64,000 nt of DNA from Siphonobacter sp047605205 (GCA_047605205.1 JASGGE010000002.1:23760-87759), one strand, 5' to 3'; shown: positions 1-9,424, counted from the stretch's first letter. Program-made: numbers and translations. The notes: generated by a model from the letters alone, not told the origin.

Positions 1-1380
1 AGGTAATCTTGGCAGGTTGGTCCCTAAAGCTGCATTTACCACATTCCGCCAGGCATTAATAGGTGTCATTCCATCATACCAATTTGTGTAATTATGGTCA
101 GGAAGGTATACTGCCATAAAATTTTCAAACCCTTCTTTACGAGCCTCTTTCTTTGGAATGGTAGAAAGATCACGATACCCATGATCACTCATTACTAGAA
201 TAATTGCCTTAGAATTCGCTGCTTTTATTTCCTTAATTAAAGTCATTATGGTATTTTCATTAAACCTTAATGATTTTTCGTAAGCATTCATAGGATTTAT
301 ATGAGGCATGTTCATATTAAATCCCGTTGAATCTACTATAAAAGGACCATGTGAATAGAAACTATGATAATATCCAAATTTGGGTTTAGTAGAATTACCG
401 TGAATAAATTTCAAAAAATTATCATATTTTTTTAGTAAGATTTTGTATCTAATTAATTTCGGTTCATTTTTTGGAAATAAAAAATCATTAATACTTGGGA
501 TAAAAAAAATAAAACTTCTAATTACTGCATATTGAACATAACTAAGGGGAATTATGGTCGTACCTTCACGATAGTCAGATTCGTATTCTTGCAATAAACT
601 AAACCAGCCTATTTGATAGTTTTGTTTTTTAAATAATTGGGTAGATTTATTGTTTGGTATTTCTTTTAAGAGATATTCTGTGCTTCGTGGTTCTTCTAAA
701 TTAACTATATAGTCCAAATTAAGCATACTGCCTAATGTTCGTTGGGTCATATTATAATTACTGTGAGCATTTTCAACAACGTGGAATGCTTCTTTTTTTA
801 AAAAGTTCTGAAATATATTATTAGAATAATGCCAATATTTTTTTAAATTATGAGGTGACGCATACCCATCTATTACAAGCAGATAAACATCTGTTTTAGT
901 ATTTTTTGATGGCTCGGTATTTACATTTTGAATTATATGTTTTGGCCAGCTTATCCATTTCCAACCTAACCAGCAAATACATACAATTAAGACTAAATTA
1001 AAGTAAGTATTAATTTTATCAAATGAAGAATTTGTTTTTCTGATATACCATCCTATTCGTATTAGGATAAGAACTACTATTACCAGTGTTATTCTAAATT
1101 TTACCAATTCTTTTAATAAAGAGAATTGTATATAAGAAGCATTCAGTAGAACTAACAATAAAATAGTAACCAGAATCGGAGCATTTCTATAATTAGGTTT
1201 GGTCAGGAAATAAAAACTACCCCATATGCATACTGTTAACATCAAAGTGCTAGCCCCTACTAGTAATACTTCACGATATTCCACATGGCCCGTGTCATAG
1301 CCGACACTAAGTAAAAAATAAATAATTAGTAAAATAGGATGGAGCCAGGGAGTGGCGATCCGGCTTGTCTTTCTTCTCAT
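1..1380 (-). CDS. Membrane-anchored alkaline-phosphatase-superfamily (sulfatase-like) protein, 3' end outside the window
   Basis: I translated this open frame from the ATG at 1380 down to base 1, about 460 codons without a stop; it leaves the window before its stop codon. The N-terminal ~140 residues hold four or five hydrophobic membrane segments. After them comes LLVIDGYASPHN, the metal-binding opening of alkaline-phosphatase/sulfatase folds, and near the visible end ILVMSDHGYRD, the usual Asp-His metal ligand motif. This layout resembles membrane phosphoglycerol or phosphoethanolamine transferases and sulfatase-like hydrolases acting on the cell surface. The substrate cannot be told. The gene is visibly more AT-rich than the metabolic genes that follow, so it may belong to a surface-polysaccharide or acquired region left of the window. 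Family fold is fairly sure; the reaction is not. Confidence 0.75.
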   Translation of the reverse strand, partial: MRRKTSRIATPWLHPILLIIYFLLSVGYDTGHVEYREVLLVGASTLMLTVCIWGSFYFLTKPNYRNAPILVTILLLVLLNASYIQFSLLKELVKFRITLVIVVLILIRIGWYIRKTNSSFDKINTYFNLVLIVCICWLGWKWISWPKHIIQNVNTEPSKNTKTDVYLLVIDGYASPHNLKKYWHYSNNIFQNFLKKEAFHVVENAHSNYNMTQRTLGSMLNLDYIVNLEEPRSTEYLLKEIPNNKSTQLFKKQNYQIGWFSLLQEYESDYREGTTIIPLSYVQYAVIRSFIFFIPSINDFLFPKNEPKLIRYKILLKKYDNFLKFIHGNSTKPKFGYYHSFYSHGPFIVDSTGFNMNMPHINPMNAYEKSLRFNENTIMTLIKEIKAANSKAIILVMSDHGYRDLSTIPKKEARKEGFENFMAVYLPDHNYTNWYDGMTPINAWRNVVNAALGTNLPRLP

Positions 1381-1410
1381 TCCGCGTATAATAATCTTCA
1401 ATAATAACAA

Positions 1411-1435
1411 AAACCCCGCTTTGAGGGCGAGGTTT
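1411..1435 (-). terminator. Rho-independent terminator after the Gfo/Idh/MocA gene
   Basis: Nine-position stem with one mismatch (AAACCCCGC against GCGAGGTTT) and a 7-nt loop. Read on the minus strand it is followed by a run of T (TTTTTGTTATTATT). It lies just after the stop codon at 1458 and separates that gene from the sulfatase-like gene. Confidence 0.65.
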
Positions 1436-1457
1436 GTTAATTAAAGTTTTAAAATAC

Positions 1458-2780
1458 CTATACAAAATACCGGGTAACACCAGGCACAGCTACTGGATAT
1501 AAGCCTTCTGAGTTCGGATTAACAGGCATTTTGGCATCCCAGGCAAATTCGGTTGGCATGATACTCATTCCTGATTGCAATGCCATGTCCCACTCAATGA
1601 TTTGGCCTGAATACGTAGCCAGGCGGCCTAGAATAGCCGTCATGGTAGATTTGGCTCCCCGTTCAGCATCCCAAAATTTATATTCTCCCTTTGCAACAGC
1701 GGCAAATAATTCATCGTGCTCGGTTTGATAGGGATTATTTTCTGTTTTTTTATTGAACTGGAATAAAGGTTTGCCTTTATAATCTACAATTTTGGCATCG
1801 CCACAAAGAATTTTTCCTTTTGTTCCCAGTATAATTTCATCGACTTTAGACCAAGTACCCTTAATATGGCGGCATTCTGAGTTCAGAACAGTGCCATCTG
1901 CATATTCAAACTCTACGTGGTGATGATCAAAAATTTCGCCGTAGTCCTTCCCTTTTCGTACCTCACGCCCACCTGTACCTTTTGCCCTGACAGGGTAACT
2001 TCCTTTAAACCAGTTAAATACGTCAATATTATGAATATGTTGTTCATTAATATGGTCACCACATAACCAGTTGAAATAATACCAGTTTCGCATCTGGTAT
2101 TCCATTTCGGTTTGACCTTCCTTACGTGGTTTTACCCAAACTCCATCGTTATTCCAATACACGTTTCCCGAAACAATGTCACCAATTAAGGCTTTATTTT
2201 TTAGAAGAGCCCGGTATGAATTCTGGTAATGACGCTGCAAGCCCACCACCACATTTAATTTCTTGGCTTTTGCTTCCTGTGCCGCTGCTAATACTTTCTG
2301 TACTCCTGCCGGATCGGTGGCAACAGGTTTTTCCATAAAAATATGCTTACCCTGTTTTACCGCCTCTTCAAAATGAATGGGGCGAAAGCCGGGAGGTGTT
2401 GCCAGAATAACTACATCAGCCAGGGAAATTGCCTTCTGGTAAGCGTCAAATCCGACAAATTTTCGGTCACCTACATCCAGACGATCTGTTTTTCCACTAG
2501 CAGTAAGATTGTCTGAAATACTTTTAAATGCGTTTTCAAGACGATCACTGAATGCGTCGGCCATCGCAACTAGCTTTACGTTTTGGCTGGTGGATAACGC
2601 CTGTACTGCTGCTCCACTGCCACGGCCACCACAACCAATAAGGGCGATTTTAATTTCGTCAGCAACACCGCTGTTGAAAAAACCAGAAGCATTGGAAGTC
2701 AATGGAGAAGCCAGTAAGCCTCCAGCCAGTAAAGAACCTGTTTTTACAAAATCACGACGTGATTGGAATTCTTTTTTCAT
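1458..2780 (-). CDS. Gfo/Idh/MocA family oxidoreductase, Tat-exported
   Basis: A 440-residue NAD(P)-dependent oxidoreductase of the Gfo/Idh/MocA family. The N-terminus carries a twin-arginine signal (SRRDFVKTGSLLAGG), so it should be folded in the cytoplasm and exported. Next comes the Rossmann glycine motif ALIGCGGRGSG (about residues 46-56) and the family EKP signature (MEKPVAT, about 150). A C-terminal region rich in His and Trp would form the substrate domain. Exported members in Bacteroidota are usually linked to sugar or sugar-derivative oxidation in the periplasm, but nothing nearby fixes the substrate. It is followed by a clear terminator and preceded by an FGE-fold gene on the same strand, 80 nt away. 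Confidence 0.9.
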   Translation of the reverse strand: MKKEFQSRRDFVKTGSLLAGGLLASPLTSNASGFFNSGVADEIKIALIGCGGRGSGAAVQALSTSQNVKLVAMADAFSDRLENAFKSISDNLTASGKTDRLDVGDRKFVGFDAYQKAISLADVVILATPPGFRPIHFEEAVKQGKHIFMEKPVATDPAGVQKVLAAAQEAKAKKLNVVVGLQRHYQNSYRALLKNKALIGDIVSGNVYWNNDGVWVKPRKEGQTEMEYQMRNWYYFNWLCGDHINEQHIHNIDVFNWFKGSYPVRAKGTGGREVRKGKDYGEIFDHHHVEFEYADGTVLNSECRHIKGTWSKVDEIILGTKGKILCGDAKIVDYKGKPLFQFNKKTENNPYQTEHDELFAAVAKGEYKFWDAERGAKSTMTAILGRLATYSGQIIEWDMALQSGMSIMPTEFAWDAKMPVNPNSEGLYPVAVPGVTRYFV

Positions 2781-2860
2781 GTAAGAATATGGTTTAGAAG
2801 AATTTTAAAAGCGTTTGGATAAAGGTATAAAACATTTTTTGTTCAAATTGATGACGGTCT

Positions 2861-3829
2861 TTATTGACCAAGCATCTTTATGAAAAAAGCCTCGGCTTCT
2901 TCTTTTGTGGGCTGATTGGCCGGACGCACAATACGAAAACCGACATAATCACCGTCAGTCATCCACCATCGGGAACGTGGGATTTGCGGATCCCGCTTGT
3001 TCCAGTCTTCCACCTGCCCCAGGCGAGCCGCACAGCGTAGTTGATCCGCTTTACTTTGATAACTCCCTCCACGAGTTGTATGATAGGCTCTCGGGGCAGT
3101 ACGCTCGATGAAAAAGGTACTTTCTGGATGAGCCGCCAGTTTCTGGAAATAGGCGGCATCGTACATATCCATTGTCCATTCGGCCACATTCCCCAGCATA
3201 TCATATAATCCATATGCATTGGGTTTTTTCTGCCCGACTTTGTGATAGGCTTCTTTACTATTCGTAGCATACCAGGCATATTCACCTAACGTAGCTGCTG
3301 TAACTCCCTTCGGATAAGCTGTTGAACTACCTGCCCGACAGGCATATTCCCACTCGGCCTCGGTTGGTAAACGGTAAAAAACTCCCGTTTTTTTCCAAAG
3401 CCATTTACAATACGTAATGGCGGTAAAAGGCTGCATCGAGTTTGCCGGAAACCCACCCTCTTTCCCCATTCCCCAGGTTAAGTCAATGTACTGAGCCGTA
3501 GGTCTGGTGATGGCGTCGGGCTTGGGTTGAGCATCTTTCTCATCGAAGCGAAAAGGAAAGAATTGATCGTGCGTAATTTCCATAGCCGACATCCAGAAAG
3601 GTTCTACCTTTACTTTTACCTGAGGCCCTTCATTAGCCTGGCGACCTTTTTCAGTAACGGGGCTTCCCATCATATATTCACCGCCTGGAATCGCCTGCAT
3701 TTTTATTTTGATGTCTAAACCAGGAATATCCTGTTCGTATGGTTTTCCTGGAATAACCTGAGCAGCCAGGAATTGAAACACAAAAAGATTAAGCCCCAAG
3801 GCCAGGACGCTACGTAACGAAAAAATCAC
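2861..3829 (-). CDS. Secreted formylglycine-generating-enzyme (SUMF1) fold protein
   Basis: A 322-residue protein with a cleavable signal peptide (hydrophobic residues 5-22, cut after LAAQ) and an FGE-sulfatase domain covering the rest. Landmarks are the opening IPGGEYMMGS, the central RLPTEAEWEYACRAG, the GNVAEWTMD motif and the closing VGFRIVR. FGE-fold proteins range from true sulfatase activators to C-type-lectin-like or gliding proteins such as GldK/GldJ. The Cys pair of true formylglycine-generating enzymes is not evident, so catalytic activity is doubtful. It has the same orientation as the neighbouring oxidoreductase. A sulfatase-like gene sits about 1.5 kb downstream, but its own Cys/Ser target motif was not found. 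Confidence 0.85.
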   Translation of the reverse strand: MIFSLRSVLALGLNLFVFQFLAAQVIPGKPYEQDIPGLDIKIKMQAIPGGEYMMGSPVTEKGRQANEGPQVKVKVEPFWMSAMEITHDQFFPFRFDEKDAQPKPDAITRPTAQYIDLTWGMGKEGGFPANSMQPFTAITYCKWLWKKTGVFYRLPTEAEWEYACRAGSSTAYPKGVTAATLGEYAWYATNSKEAYHKVGQKKPNAYGLYDMLGNVAEWTMDMYDAAYFQKLAAHPESTFFIERTAPRAYHTTRGGSYQSKADQLRCAARLGQVEDWNKRDPQIPRSRWWMTDGDYVGFRIVRPANQPTKEEAEAFFIKMLGQ

Positions 3830-3964
3830 AGTTCAAATGGTTTAGATACTGAAAACTAAATTAGAGGGTTTAAGTCATTAAAGACGCACCATCGTGTTAT
3901 GCCAATTTGTGGTGGTATAAATCTCCGAAAGTATTCGTAATGAATAGAATATTCGAGCCAAAAA

Positions 3965-4960
3965 TTACTCTTCAGAAAACCACTTTTTAAAACCAGCCGT
4001 GGAATAGGTTCGTAAGTAATTGCCTTCTTTTTCAAGAATTAGCAATTCAGCATGCTCAGACTCGGCTAAACGCAGGGCTTCCTGAATGGGCAACAGATAA
4101 CAGGCAGTAGAAAGCCAGTCGGCCCGGCCTGCATCTTCAGTGACAATTGTGGTTTGACGGTGGTACGTAACGCCCAGGCCTGTTTTGGGTGATACAATAT
4201 GAGAATAACTCACTCCATTGATTTCTACAGACTGGTAGGCATCCCCAGAGGTAGAAATGGCTGTTTGACTTAAAGGGAGTAATTTTTCCATGATTTCGCC
4301 TTTACGATCGGGCCATTCAACTCCAATTTTCCAGCCTTGCTGAAGGTGCTTACCAATAGCCATATTACCGGCGGCATCACACAAGGTATATTCAAACCCT
4401 GCTTCCTGCATTTTCTTCAGCATTTGCTGAGCCGCATATCCTTTTCCTATTCCGCCCAAATCAAGTCGGGTTCCTTTTTTCTGTAACTGAACCCTATGAT
4501 CTGAATCATTTAAAATCATATACTGGCCTCCTACTGTAGCCAAAGCGGTTTGTAATGTGTTTTTATCTGGCAGCTCTTTACTTTTCCTGGATTTTCGCCA
4601 AAGCTGGGTTAGTTGACCAACCGTAATATCGAAAGTATGCTTACTTCTTGCCCATGCTGTTTTGGATACTTCCAGAATGGCCCATAAGTGAGGAGATACC
4701 GATACCGCCTGACCACTACCTGCGGTTTCATTAAGTTGATTTAGCTCAGAGTCGGGGAGGTAGTCACTAAAAATAAGATTGAGCGAATCTGCTACTGCAA
4801 AAGCCTGCCTCGCTGCCATTGATGCTTTTAATGAATCGTCTGCCCAAACCTGAATCGTAAACATAGACCCCATTTTGGGTTCCTGAAAAACCAGTTTCTT
4901 ACTTTGAGCGAGTGTACTGCCCCCTATGCAAAGGGCAAGTATAAAAACGAATAATTTCAA
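3965..4960 (-). CDS. apbE: FAD:protein FMN transferase (ApbE family)
   Basis: A 331-residue exported flavin transferase. Residues 1-18 are a signal peptide ending in LAQ. The ApbE domain shows KMGSMFTIQVW near the N-terminus, FDITVGQLTQLWR, the glycine motif LDLGGIGKGYAA that binds FAD, ISTSGDAYQS and HIVSPKTG. The family moves FMN from FAD onto a threonine of target flavoproteins such as NqrB/NqrC or RnfG, in an Mg-dependent reaction outside the cytoplasm. The usual Mg-ligand region TADALSTA is changed here to GRADWLSTAC, keeping the Asp. No Nqr or Rnf genes are in the window. It lies 75 nt downstream of murE on the same strand. Confidence 0.9.
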   Translation of the reverse strand: MKLFVFILALCIGGSTLAQSKKLVFQEPKMGSMFTIQVWADDSLKASMAARQAFAVADSLNLIFSDYLPDSELNQLNETAGSGQAVSVSPHLWAILEVSKTAWARSKHTFDITVGQLTQLWRKSRKSKELPDKNTLQTALATVGGQYMILNDSDHRVQLQKKGTRLDLGGIGKGYAAQQMLKKMQEAGFEYTLCDAAGNMAIGKHLQQGWKIGVEWPDRKGEIMEKLLPLSQTAISTSGDAYQSVEINGVSYSHIVSPKTGLGVTYHRQTTIVTEDAGRADWLSTACYLLPIQEALRLAESEHAELLILEKEGNYLRTYSTAGFKKWFSEE

Positions 4961-5035
4961 TTGATTTAGAGTTTTTATAAAGAAAATCCTGAATACCAGT
5001 CTTTACCCAGTATTATCCGTTTTGATCACCTGACT

Positions 5036-6487
5036 TTATACTCCATAGGCTTCACGTAGAATTTCCCGATCATCAAAATGAGATTTTATCCCTTTTACAT
5101 CCTGATACGTTTCGTGGCCTTTTCCAGCTACCAGGATAACATCCTGCGGACGAGCCATCGCAACGGCTTTATAAATAGCTTCCCGTCGGTCTGGCAAAGT
5201 TAATACATCCGCTTCCGTGTCGCTTGGTACGCCCTGCTGCATGGCTTCCAGAATGGCGAGGGGGTCTTCATTACGGGGATTATCTGAGGTTAATATAACA
5301 TGATCGGAATACCGGCAGGCAATCCGGGCCATTTCGGGCCGTTTCGTGGCGTCACGGTTTCCGCCGCAGCCTACAACAGTAATGATCCGCTCGTGCCCCT
5401 GTCGTAGTTCTACAATTGTCTTCAGAACGTTTTCTAACGCATCCGGTGTATGAGCATAATCCACAATTCCGACGATATGATTCGGAGAGATTATCTGCTC
5501 GAACCGACCTGGAGGAGGCTGTAAACCTGATAGTTGCGTTAAGGTTTCATTAGGATCTTCCCCTAGTAAGACAGCCGTTCCGTAAACGCCCAGTAAGTTA
5601 TAAGCATTGAAATTACCGATCAGTTGAAAATGCACCTGCTGGTCGTCAATTTCCATTTCCAAACCAAAAATAGAGTCAGACACCAGCTTACCCCGAAAAC
5701 TGGCCCCTGTTTCGAGTGAGAACGTTTCTCGTCTGGCTACTGTGTTCTGTACCATAATCCGCCCACGTGGATCATCGGCATTCACCAGAGCAAAAGCCGA
5801 CTTCGGTAACTGATCAAAAAATCCCTTTTTGGCTTTAATGTAACTGTCGAAGGTTTTATGAAAATCGAGGTGATCGTGGGTAATGTTGGTAAAAATACCT
5901 CCGGCAAAATGCAAGCCTGCAATACGTTGCTGTACGACTGAGTGCGAAGAAACCTCCATAAACACATGGGTAACGCCTTTCGCCAGCATTTGTGCCAGTA
6001 AAGCGTTCAGAACAATAGAATCGGGTGTGGTATGGGTACTGGGAATCACCTCGTCTTCAATCTGATTCTGTACCGTTGAAATTAGTCCGCAACGATACCC
6101 CAGAGCACGAAATAATCGAAAAAGCAATGTAGCAGTTGTGGTTTTACCATTCGTACCCGTTATGCCTACCAACGTCAACCTCGTAGAAGGGTGCTCGTAG
6201 AAATTAGCAGCCAGAAAACCCATGGCCCGTGCGGTGTCTTTCGACTGGATATACGTAATCTCCTCCTGAAGAACTTCCGGCAGTCTTTCACACAGGATAG
6301 CCGCCGCCCCGAGTTCAATGGCTTTCGAAATGAACGTATGACCATCTACCTGAGTACCCGGAATAGCTACGAATAACGTTCCTGCCGACACTTTCCGGGA
6401 ATCAAACGTCAGGTTTGTGATTTCTACTTCCGTAGAACCTGCTACTGCTTCAAGCGAGACTTTATAAAGAAGATCTTTTAGAATCAT
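5036..6487 (-). CDS. murE: UDP-N-acetylmuramoyl-L-alanyl-D-glutamate--2,6-diaminopimelate ligase
   Basis: A 483-residue Mur ligase, the normal length. The ATP loop GITGTNGKTTT lies at about residues 108-118, the lysine-carbamylation region follows in the central domain, and the C-terminal domain has DNPRNEDP, the signature of meso-diaminopimelate-specific enzymes. It adds the third residue of the peptidoglycan stem peptide in the cytoplasm. In most Bacteroidota murE follows ftsI in the division cluster; here it stands alone beside apbE, about 20 kb from rsmH-ftsL-ftsI. Family and specificity are secure. Confidence 0.97.
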   Translation of the reverse strand: MILKDLLYKVSLEAVAGSTEVEITNLTFDSRKVSAGTLFVAIPGTQVDGHTFISKAIELGAAAILCERLPEVLQEEITYIQSKDTARAMGFLAANFYEHPSTRLTLVGITGTNGKTTTATLLFRLFRALGYRCGLISTVQNQIEDEVIPSTHTTPDSIVLNALLAQMLAKGVTHVFMEVSSHSVVQQRIAGLHFAGGIFTNITHDHLDFHKTFDSYIKAKKGFFDQLPKSAFALVNADDPRGRIMVQNTVARRETFSLETGASFRGKLVSDSIFGLEMEIDDQQVHFQLIGNFNAYNLLGVYGTAVLLGEDPNETLTQLSGLQPPPGRFEQIISPNHIVGIVDYAHTPDALENVLKTIVELRQGHERIITVVGCGGNRDATKRPEMARIACRYSDHVILTSDNPRNEDPLAILEAMQQGVPSDTEADVLTLPDRREAIYKAVAMARPQDVILVAGKGHETYQDVKGIKSHFDDREILREAYGV

Positions 6488-6587
6488 AAATCCAGGAATT
6501 AAATCAACGAATTCCGTTATATTTCCCTAATAGGTAATTAGTAACGAGTGATCGTTTTTGTTTCTGCAAGTTTACTATCACAACCGC

Positions 6588-6595
6588 TACCTTTG
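6588..6595 (+). promoter_or_regulatory. Bacteroidota -7 promoter element next to the start codon
   Basis: TACCTTTG matches the Bacteroidota -7 consensus TAnnTTTG. Only four bases separate it from the GTG at 6600, so the transcript would begin at or next to the start codon. No TTTG -33 element is found at the ideal spacing. Confidence 0.5.
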
Positions 6596-6599
6596 CCCT

Positions 6600-7817
6600 G
6601 TGAAGTCAAGAAAAAACATTATTGTTATTGGTGGAGGTGCCGCCGGCTTTTTTGGAGCTATCACGGCGGCCGAGTCGTTCCCAAACGCAAAAGTCGTGCT
6701 TTATGAGAAAAGTCGCGGCGTTTTAGCGAAAGTTCGTGTTTCTGGTGGTGGCCGTTGTAACGTTACCAACGCAGCAGTAAGTGTGGCTGAGCTATTAAAA
6801 GGCTATCCTCGAGGCGAAAAATTTCTAAAGCCGCTTTTTCATCGTTTTTCCAATCAGGACACGATCCGCTGGTTTTTAAGTCGAGGTGTTGATCTAAAAA
6901 CCGAGCCCGACGGGCGGATGTTCCCTAAAACGGATTCATCAGAAACCATTATTCACTGCCTGACCACGGCTGCCCGTCAGGCCGGTGTTGATGTTTGCAG
7001 CCGTTTAGGCGTACAGCAAATACTGCCCACTGATGAGCACTTCCAACTGATCCTAAGCGATCAGACTACCATTCAGGCGGACCGGGTTTTGATTACCACC
7101 GGCGGACATCCGCAAGCCACTGGTTACGAATGGCTTACGCAATTAGGAATTTCAGTAAGGCCTCCGGTTCCCTCACTATTCACTTTCAATATTCCCGATT
7201 CGTTTTTAAAAAACCTCGCTGGGGTGGCTGTCCAACGGGCAACGGTACGAGTGGCGGGAACCAAACTTCAACAAACCGGCCCAGTGTTAGTAACGCATTG
7301 GGGGCTAAGTGGACCAGCAGCACTTAAACTATCTGCCTGGGCAGCTCGAGAACTCGCAGAAAGAGCCTATCAGTTTACTATTCTGGTGAATTGGATTAAC
7401 GAGAAAGACCCTCGGACTTTGCTGGAAGGCTTCAAGAAAGAGCACGCCGGAAAATTACTTGGTACTTTAGCTCCTTTTGGATTACCGAACCGTTTGTGGC
7501 GTGCTTTTCTGCTGGAAACAGGACTCGCCGAAACCTTACGTTGGATTGATCTTTCTGGAAAACCGTTTAATCGGCTAACCGAACTGTTAACCAATTGCCC
7601 CTTTGAAGTGCGGGGAAAAACAACTTTTAAAGAAGAGTTTGTCACCTGCGGTGGCGTAACCCTATCAGATATTCAGGGTCAAACCATGGAAAGTAAGAAA
7701 ATACCAGGGCTGTATTTCGCTGGGGAAATTCTGGATATTGATGGCGTTACGGGTGGCTATAATTTCCAGGCTGCCTGGACAACCGCCTGGATTGCCGGAA
7801 AATCGATTGGGTTGTAA
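6600..7817 (+). CDS. HI0933-family FAD-dependent oxidoreductase (BaiN/RdsA-like)
   Basis: I place the start at GTG 6600, giving MKSRKNIIVIGGG, because the flavin-binding glycine motif must lie at the N-terminus and a promoter-like TACCTTTG sits just upstream; a longer frame from TTG 6558 is less likely. The protein has about 405 residues, the usual size. Landmarks are IIVIGGGAAGFFGAI (dinucleotide fold), VSGGGRCNVTNA (family signature), ITTGGHP, and the C-terminal LYFAGEILDIDGVTGGYN that closes the FAD site. Members are cytoplasmic flavoproteins of uncertain substrate; some reduce bile-acid intermediates and some act on 3-dehydro compounds. It stands alone between two minus-strand genes. Confidence 0.9.
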   Translation: MKSRKNIIVIGGGAAGFFGAITAAESFPNAKVVLYEKSRGVLAKVRVSGGGRCNVTNAAVSVAELLKGYPRGEKFLKPLFHRFSNQDTIRWFLSRGVDLKTEPDGRMFPKTDSSETIIHCLTTAARQAGVDVCSRLGVQQILPTDEHFQLILSDQTTIQADRVLITTGGHPQATGYEWLTQLGISVRPPVPSLFTFNIPDSFLKNLAGVAVQRATVRVAGTKLQQTGPVLVTHWGLSGPAALKLSAWAARELAERAYQFTILVNWINEKDPRTLLEGFKKEHAGKLLGTLAPFGLPNRLWRAFLLETGLAETLRWIDLSGKPFNRLTELLTNCPFEVRGKTTFKEEFVTCGGVTLSDIQGQTMESKKIPGLYFAGEILDIDGVTGGYNFQAAWTTAWIAGKSIGL

Positions 7818-7865
7818 ATTTTGCTCTATAGCTATCTCCTGATCGCGTCTTTGTTACAATAAAAA

Positions 7866-7889
7866 AGAGACACGATCACTCAGGTCTCT
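7866..7889 (-). terminator. Terminator after the DUF983 gene
   Basis: Stem AGAGAC/GTCTCT with a 12-nt loop. On the minus strand it is followed by TTTTTTATTG, the expected U-tract. It lies just after the end of the DUF983 gene. Confidence 0.55.
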
Positions 7890-7916
7890 ATACTTATGCA
7901 AAATATATTATGTGCT

Positions 7917-8315
7917 CTATACATCTACATGATGAATTTTCTCAGGATGTTCTTCATAATTCACACCTGAAAAAAGATGAATGTATAAGATTCGGGAAAG
8001 GCGGAATGTAAAAGGCACACACAAGATAATCAGCCCAATCGAAACCCCGATGTAAACAAATGGAGAGGGGTCATTAAACCCATAGAATAAAACGAAGGCC
8101 GTTACCAGAATAATGCCCGTTGTAATGCCGTAGCTTACATACATCGCTCCAATAAAAAAACCCGGTTCGCGTTCGTAGCGTAAACCACAGTGTGGGCAGT
8201 ATTTATGCATTTGGTCGAACTTGCCCATTTTCAACCAGGAATATTTAAATAGTTTACCTTCCCGACAACGCGGGCAGCGTCCAGAAGCGATTGCTGATAA
8301 TTTACTTCGATTCAT
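7917..8315 (-). CDS. DUF983 membrane protein with zinc-ribbon N-terminus
   Basis: A 132-residue protein. It begins with a zinc-ribbon-like pair of motifs, CPRCREGKLF (about residues 14-23) and CPHCGLRYE (about 41-49), followed by two hydrophobic membrane helices (about residues 55-77 and 84-105). This is the standard make-up of DUF983 proteins, common in Bacteroidota and Alphaproteobacteria. In some species they lie near cytochrome oxidase genes; here they do not, so no function can be given. It is expressed alone, 54 nt downstream of the sulfur operon's last gene and followed by its own terminator. Confidence 0.88.
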   Translation of the reverse strand: MNRSKLSAIASGRCPRCREGKLFKYSWLKMGKFDQMHKYCPHCGLRYEREPGFFIGAMYVSYGITTGIILVTAFVLFYGFNDPSPFVYIGVSIGLIILCVPFTFRLSRILYIHLFSGVNYEEHPEKIHHVDV

Positions 8316-8368
8316 ATTCTTTTTGCAAAATTAGTCAATTCGATTCTTCTCAGAAATGACAATTATCA

Positions 8369-8839
8369 TTACTCAGGCAAATGGCTGCGTAGAGCCCCAT
8401 ATGCCCAAGTGCCGGCAATAGCCGCTAATAGGGTAATAAGCACTACGGTATATCCTACCCCAATCTGGGCGAACAATGGTCCCGGGCAAGCCCCTGTTAA
8501 GGCCCAGCCAAACCCAAATAACAAACCCCCATAGATTTGTCCCGGACGGAACACTTTCCGGGGAATAGAAATCGTTTCGCCGGTTAAAGCTTTCACTTTG
8601 AACCGCTTGAGCAGGTAAACGGATATCATACCGGTACTTACCGCTGAACCAATTACCCCGTACATATGAAAACTACTCAGGCGAAACATCTCCTGGATAC
8701 GAAACCAGGAAACGATTTCTGCTTTTACAAAAACAATACCAAATATTATTCCAAGCAAGCCATATTTCCACAAGGAGCGAATAGATGCCTTATGGGGTTT
8801 GAATTCAGTAGTGACTGGGATAAATTCTTCGGTTTCCAT
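8369..8839 (-). CDS. YeeE/YedE (DUF6691) half-transporter, second subunit
   Basis: A 156-residue membrane protein with about four hydrophobic helices and the conserved turn WALTGACPGPLFAQIG, whose Cys matches the sulfur-handling Cys of YeeE/YedE thiosulfate carriers. It represents one half of a full YeeE channel; the other half is the next gene upstream, three nt away. Split pairs like this (PmpA/PmpB type) occur in sulfide and persulfide operons of many bacteria and are thought to move thiosulfate or a related sulfur compound across the inner membrane. It is the last gene of the sulfur operon. Confidence 0.85.
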   Translation of the reverse strand: METEEFIPVTTEFKPHKASIRSLWKYGLLGIIFGIVFVKAEIVSWFRIQEMFRLSSFHMYGVIGSAVSTGMISVYLLKRFKVKALTGETISIPRKVFRPGQIYGGLLFGFGWALTGACPGPLFAQIGVGYTVVLITLLAAIAGTWAYGALRSHLPE

Positions 8840-8842
8840 CGC

Positions 8843-9403
8843 TTAAAGGGTTAATATCCAGGGAAGACCAAACCAGGTCATTAAAAATCCGCCAATCATA
8901 AAGCAAATGGTAGCGATTAGTGAAGGCCACTGCAAGTTGGAAAGGCCCATAATGGCATGCCCGGAAGTACAACCACCCGCCCAGCGTGTTCCAAACCCAA
9001 CCAGAAATCCGCCCACTACCATAAGAATAAACCCTCGTAATGTGCCCAAAGCCTGCCAGTTAAAGAGATCTTCGGGTAATAATCCTTTAAAATCCTGCAC
9101 ATGGAGCTCCATCAATTGTCTCTTGGTTTGTTCGGCAATTGTAATGGGTTCTGAATTTTTCAGAAAATTTCCGGCAATTATTCCACCCACCAGGACACCC
9201 CCTACAAAGCATAGATTCCAGCTTTCTTTCTTCCAGTCATACCGAAAAAATGGGATTTCTGCCGGAAAACAAGCCGCACAGATATGCCGCAAAGAAGAAG
9301 AAATACCGAAGGCCTTGTTTCCGAATAGCAGTAAAATCGGTACTGTTAAGCCAATTAAAGGGCCGGCAACATACCACGGCCAGGGTTCCCTAATCCAGTT
9401 CAT
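8843..9403 (-). CDS. YeeE/YedE family half-transporter, first subunit
   Basis: A 186-residue membrane protein with four or five hydrophobic helices. The motif RWAGGCTSGHAIMGLSN, near residues 138-154, is the diagnostic sulfur-binding loop of the YeeE/YedE family, with the key Cys present. It pairs with the 156-residue partner three nt downstream. Several further Cys residues (HICAACF near residue 40) could also handle sulfur. It lies 21 nt downstream of the MBL-rhodanese gene, so the carrier is probably made together with a persulfide-oxidising enzyme. The direction of transport cannot be read from sequence. Confidence 0.87.
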   Translation of the reverse strand: MNWIREPWPWYVAGPLIGLTVPILLLFGNKAFGISSSLRHICAACFPAEIPFFRYDWKKESWNLCFVGGVLVGGIIAGNFLKNSEPITIAEQTKRQLMELHVQDFKGLLPEDLFNWQALGTLRGFILMVVGGFLVGFGTRWAGGCTSGHAIMGLSNLQWPSLIATICFMIGGFLMTWFGLPWILTL

Positions 9404-9424
9404 CTGTTCTGAATTGATTAACTA

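Noticed and set aside
2861..3829. FGE-fold protein as the activating enzyme of the sulfatase-like gene at 1-1380
   Set aside because: The catalytic cysteine pair was not evident, the candidate target lacks a visible Cys/Ser formylglycine motif, and the two genes are separated by a terminator.
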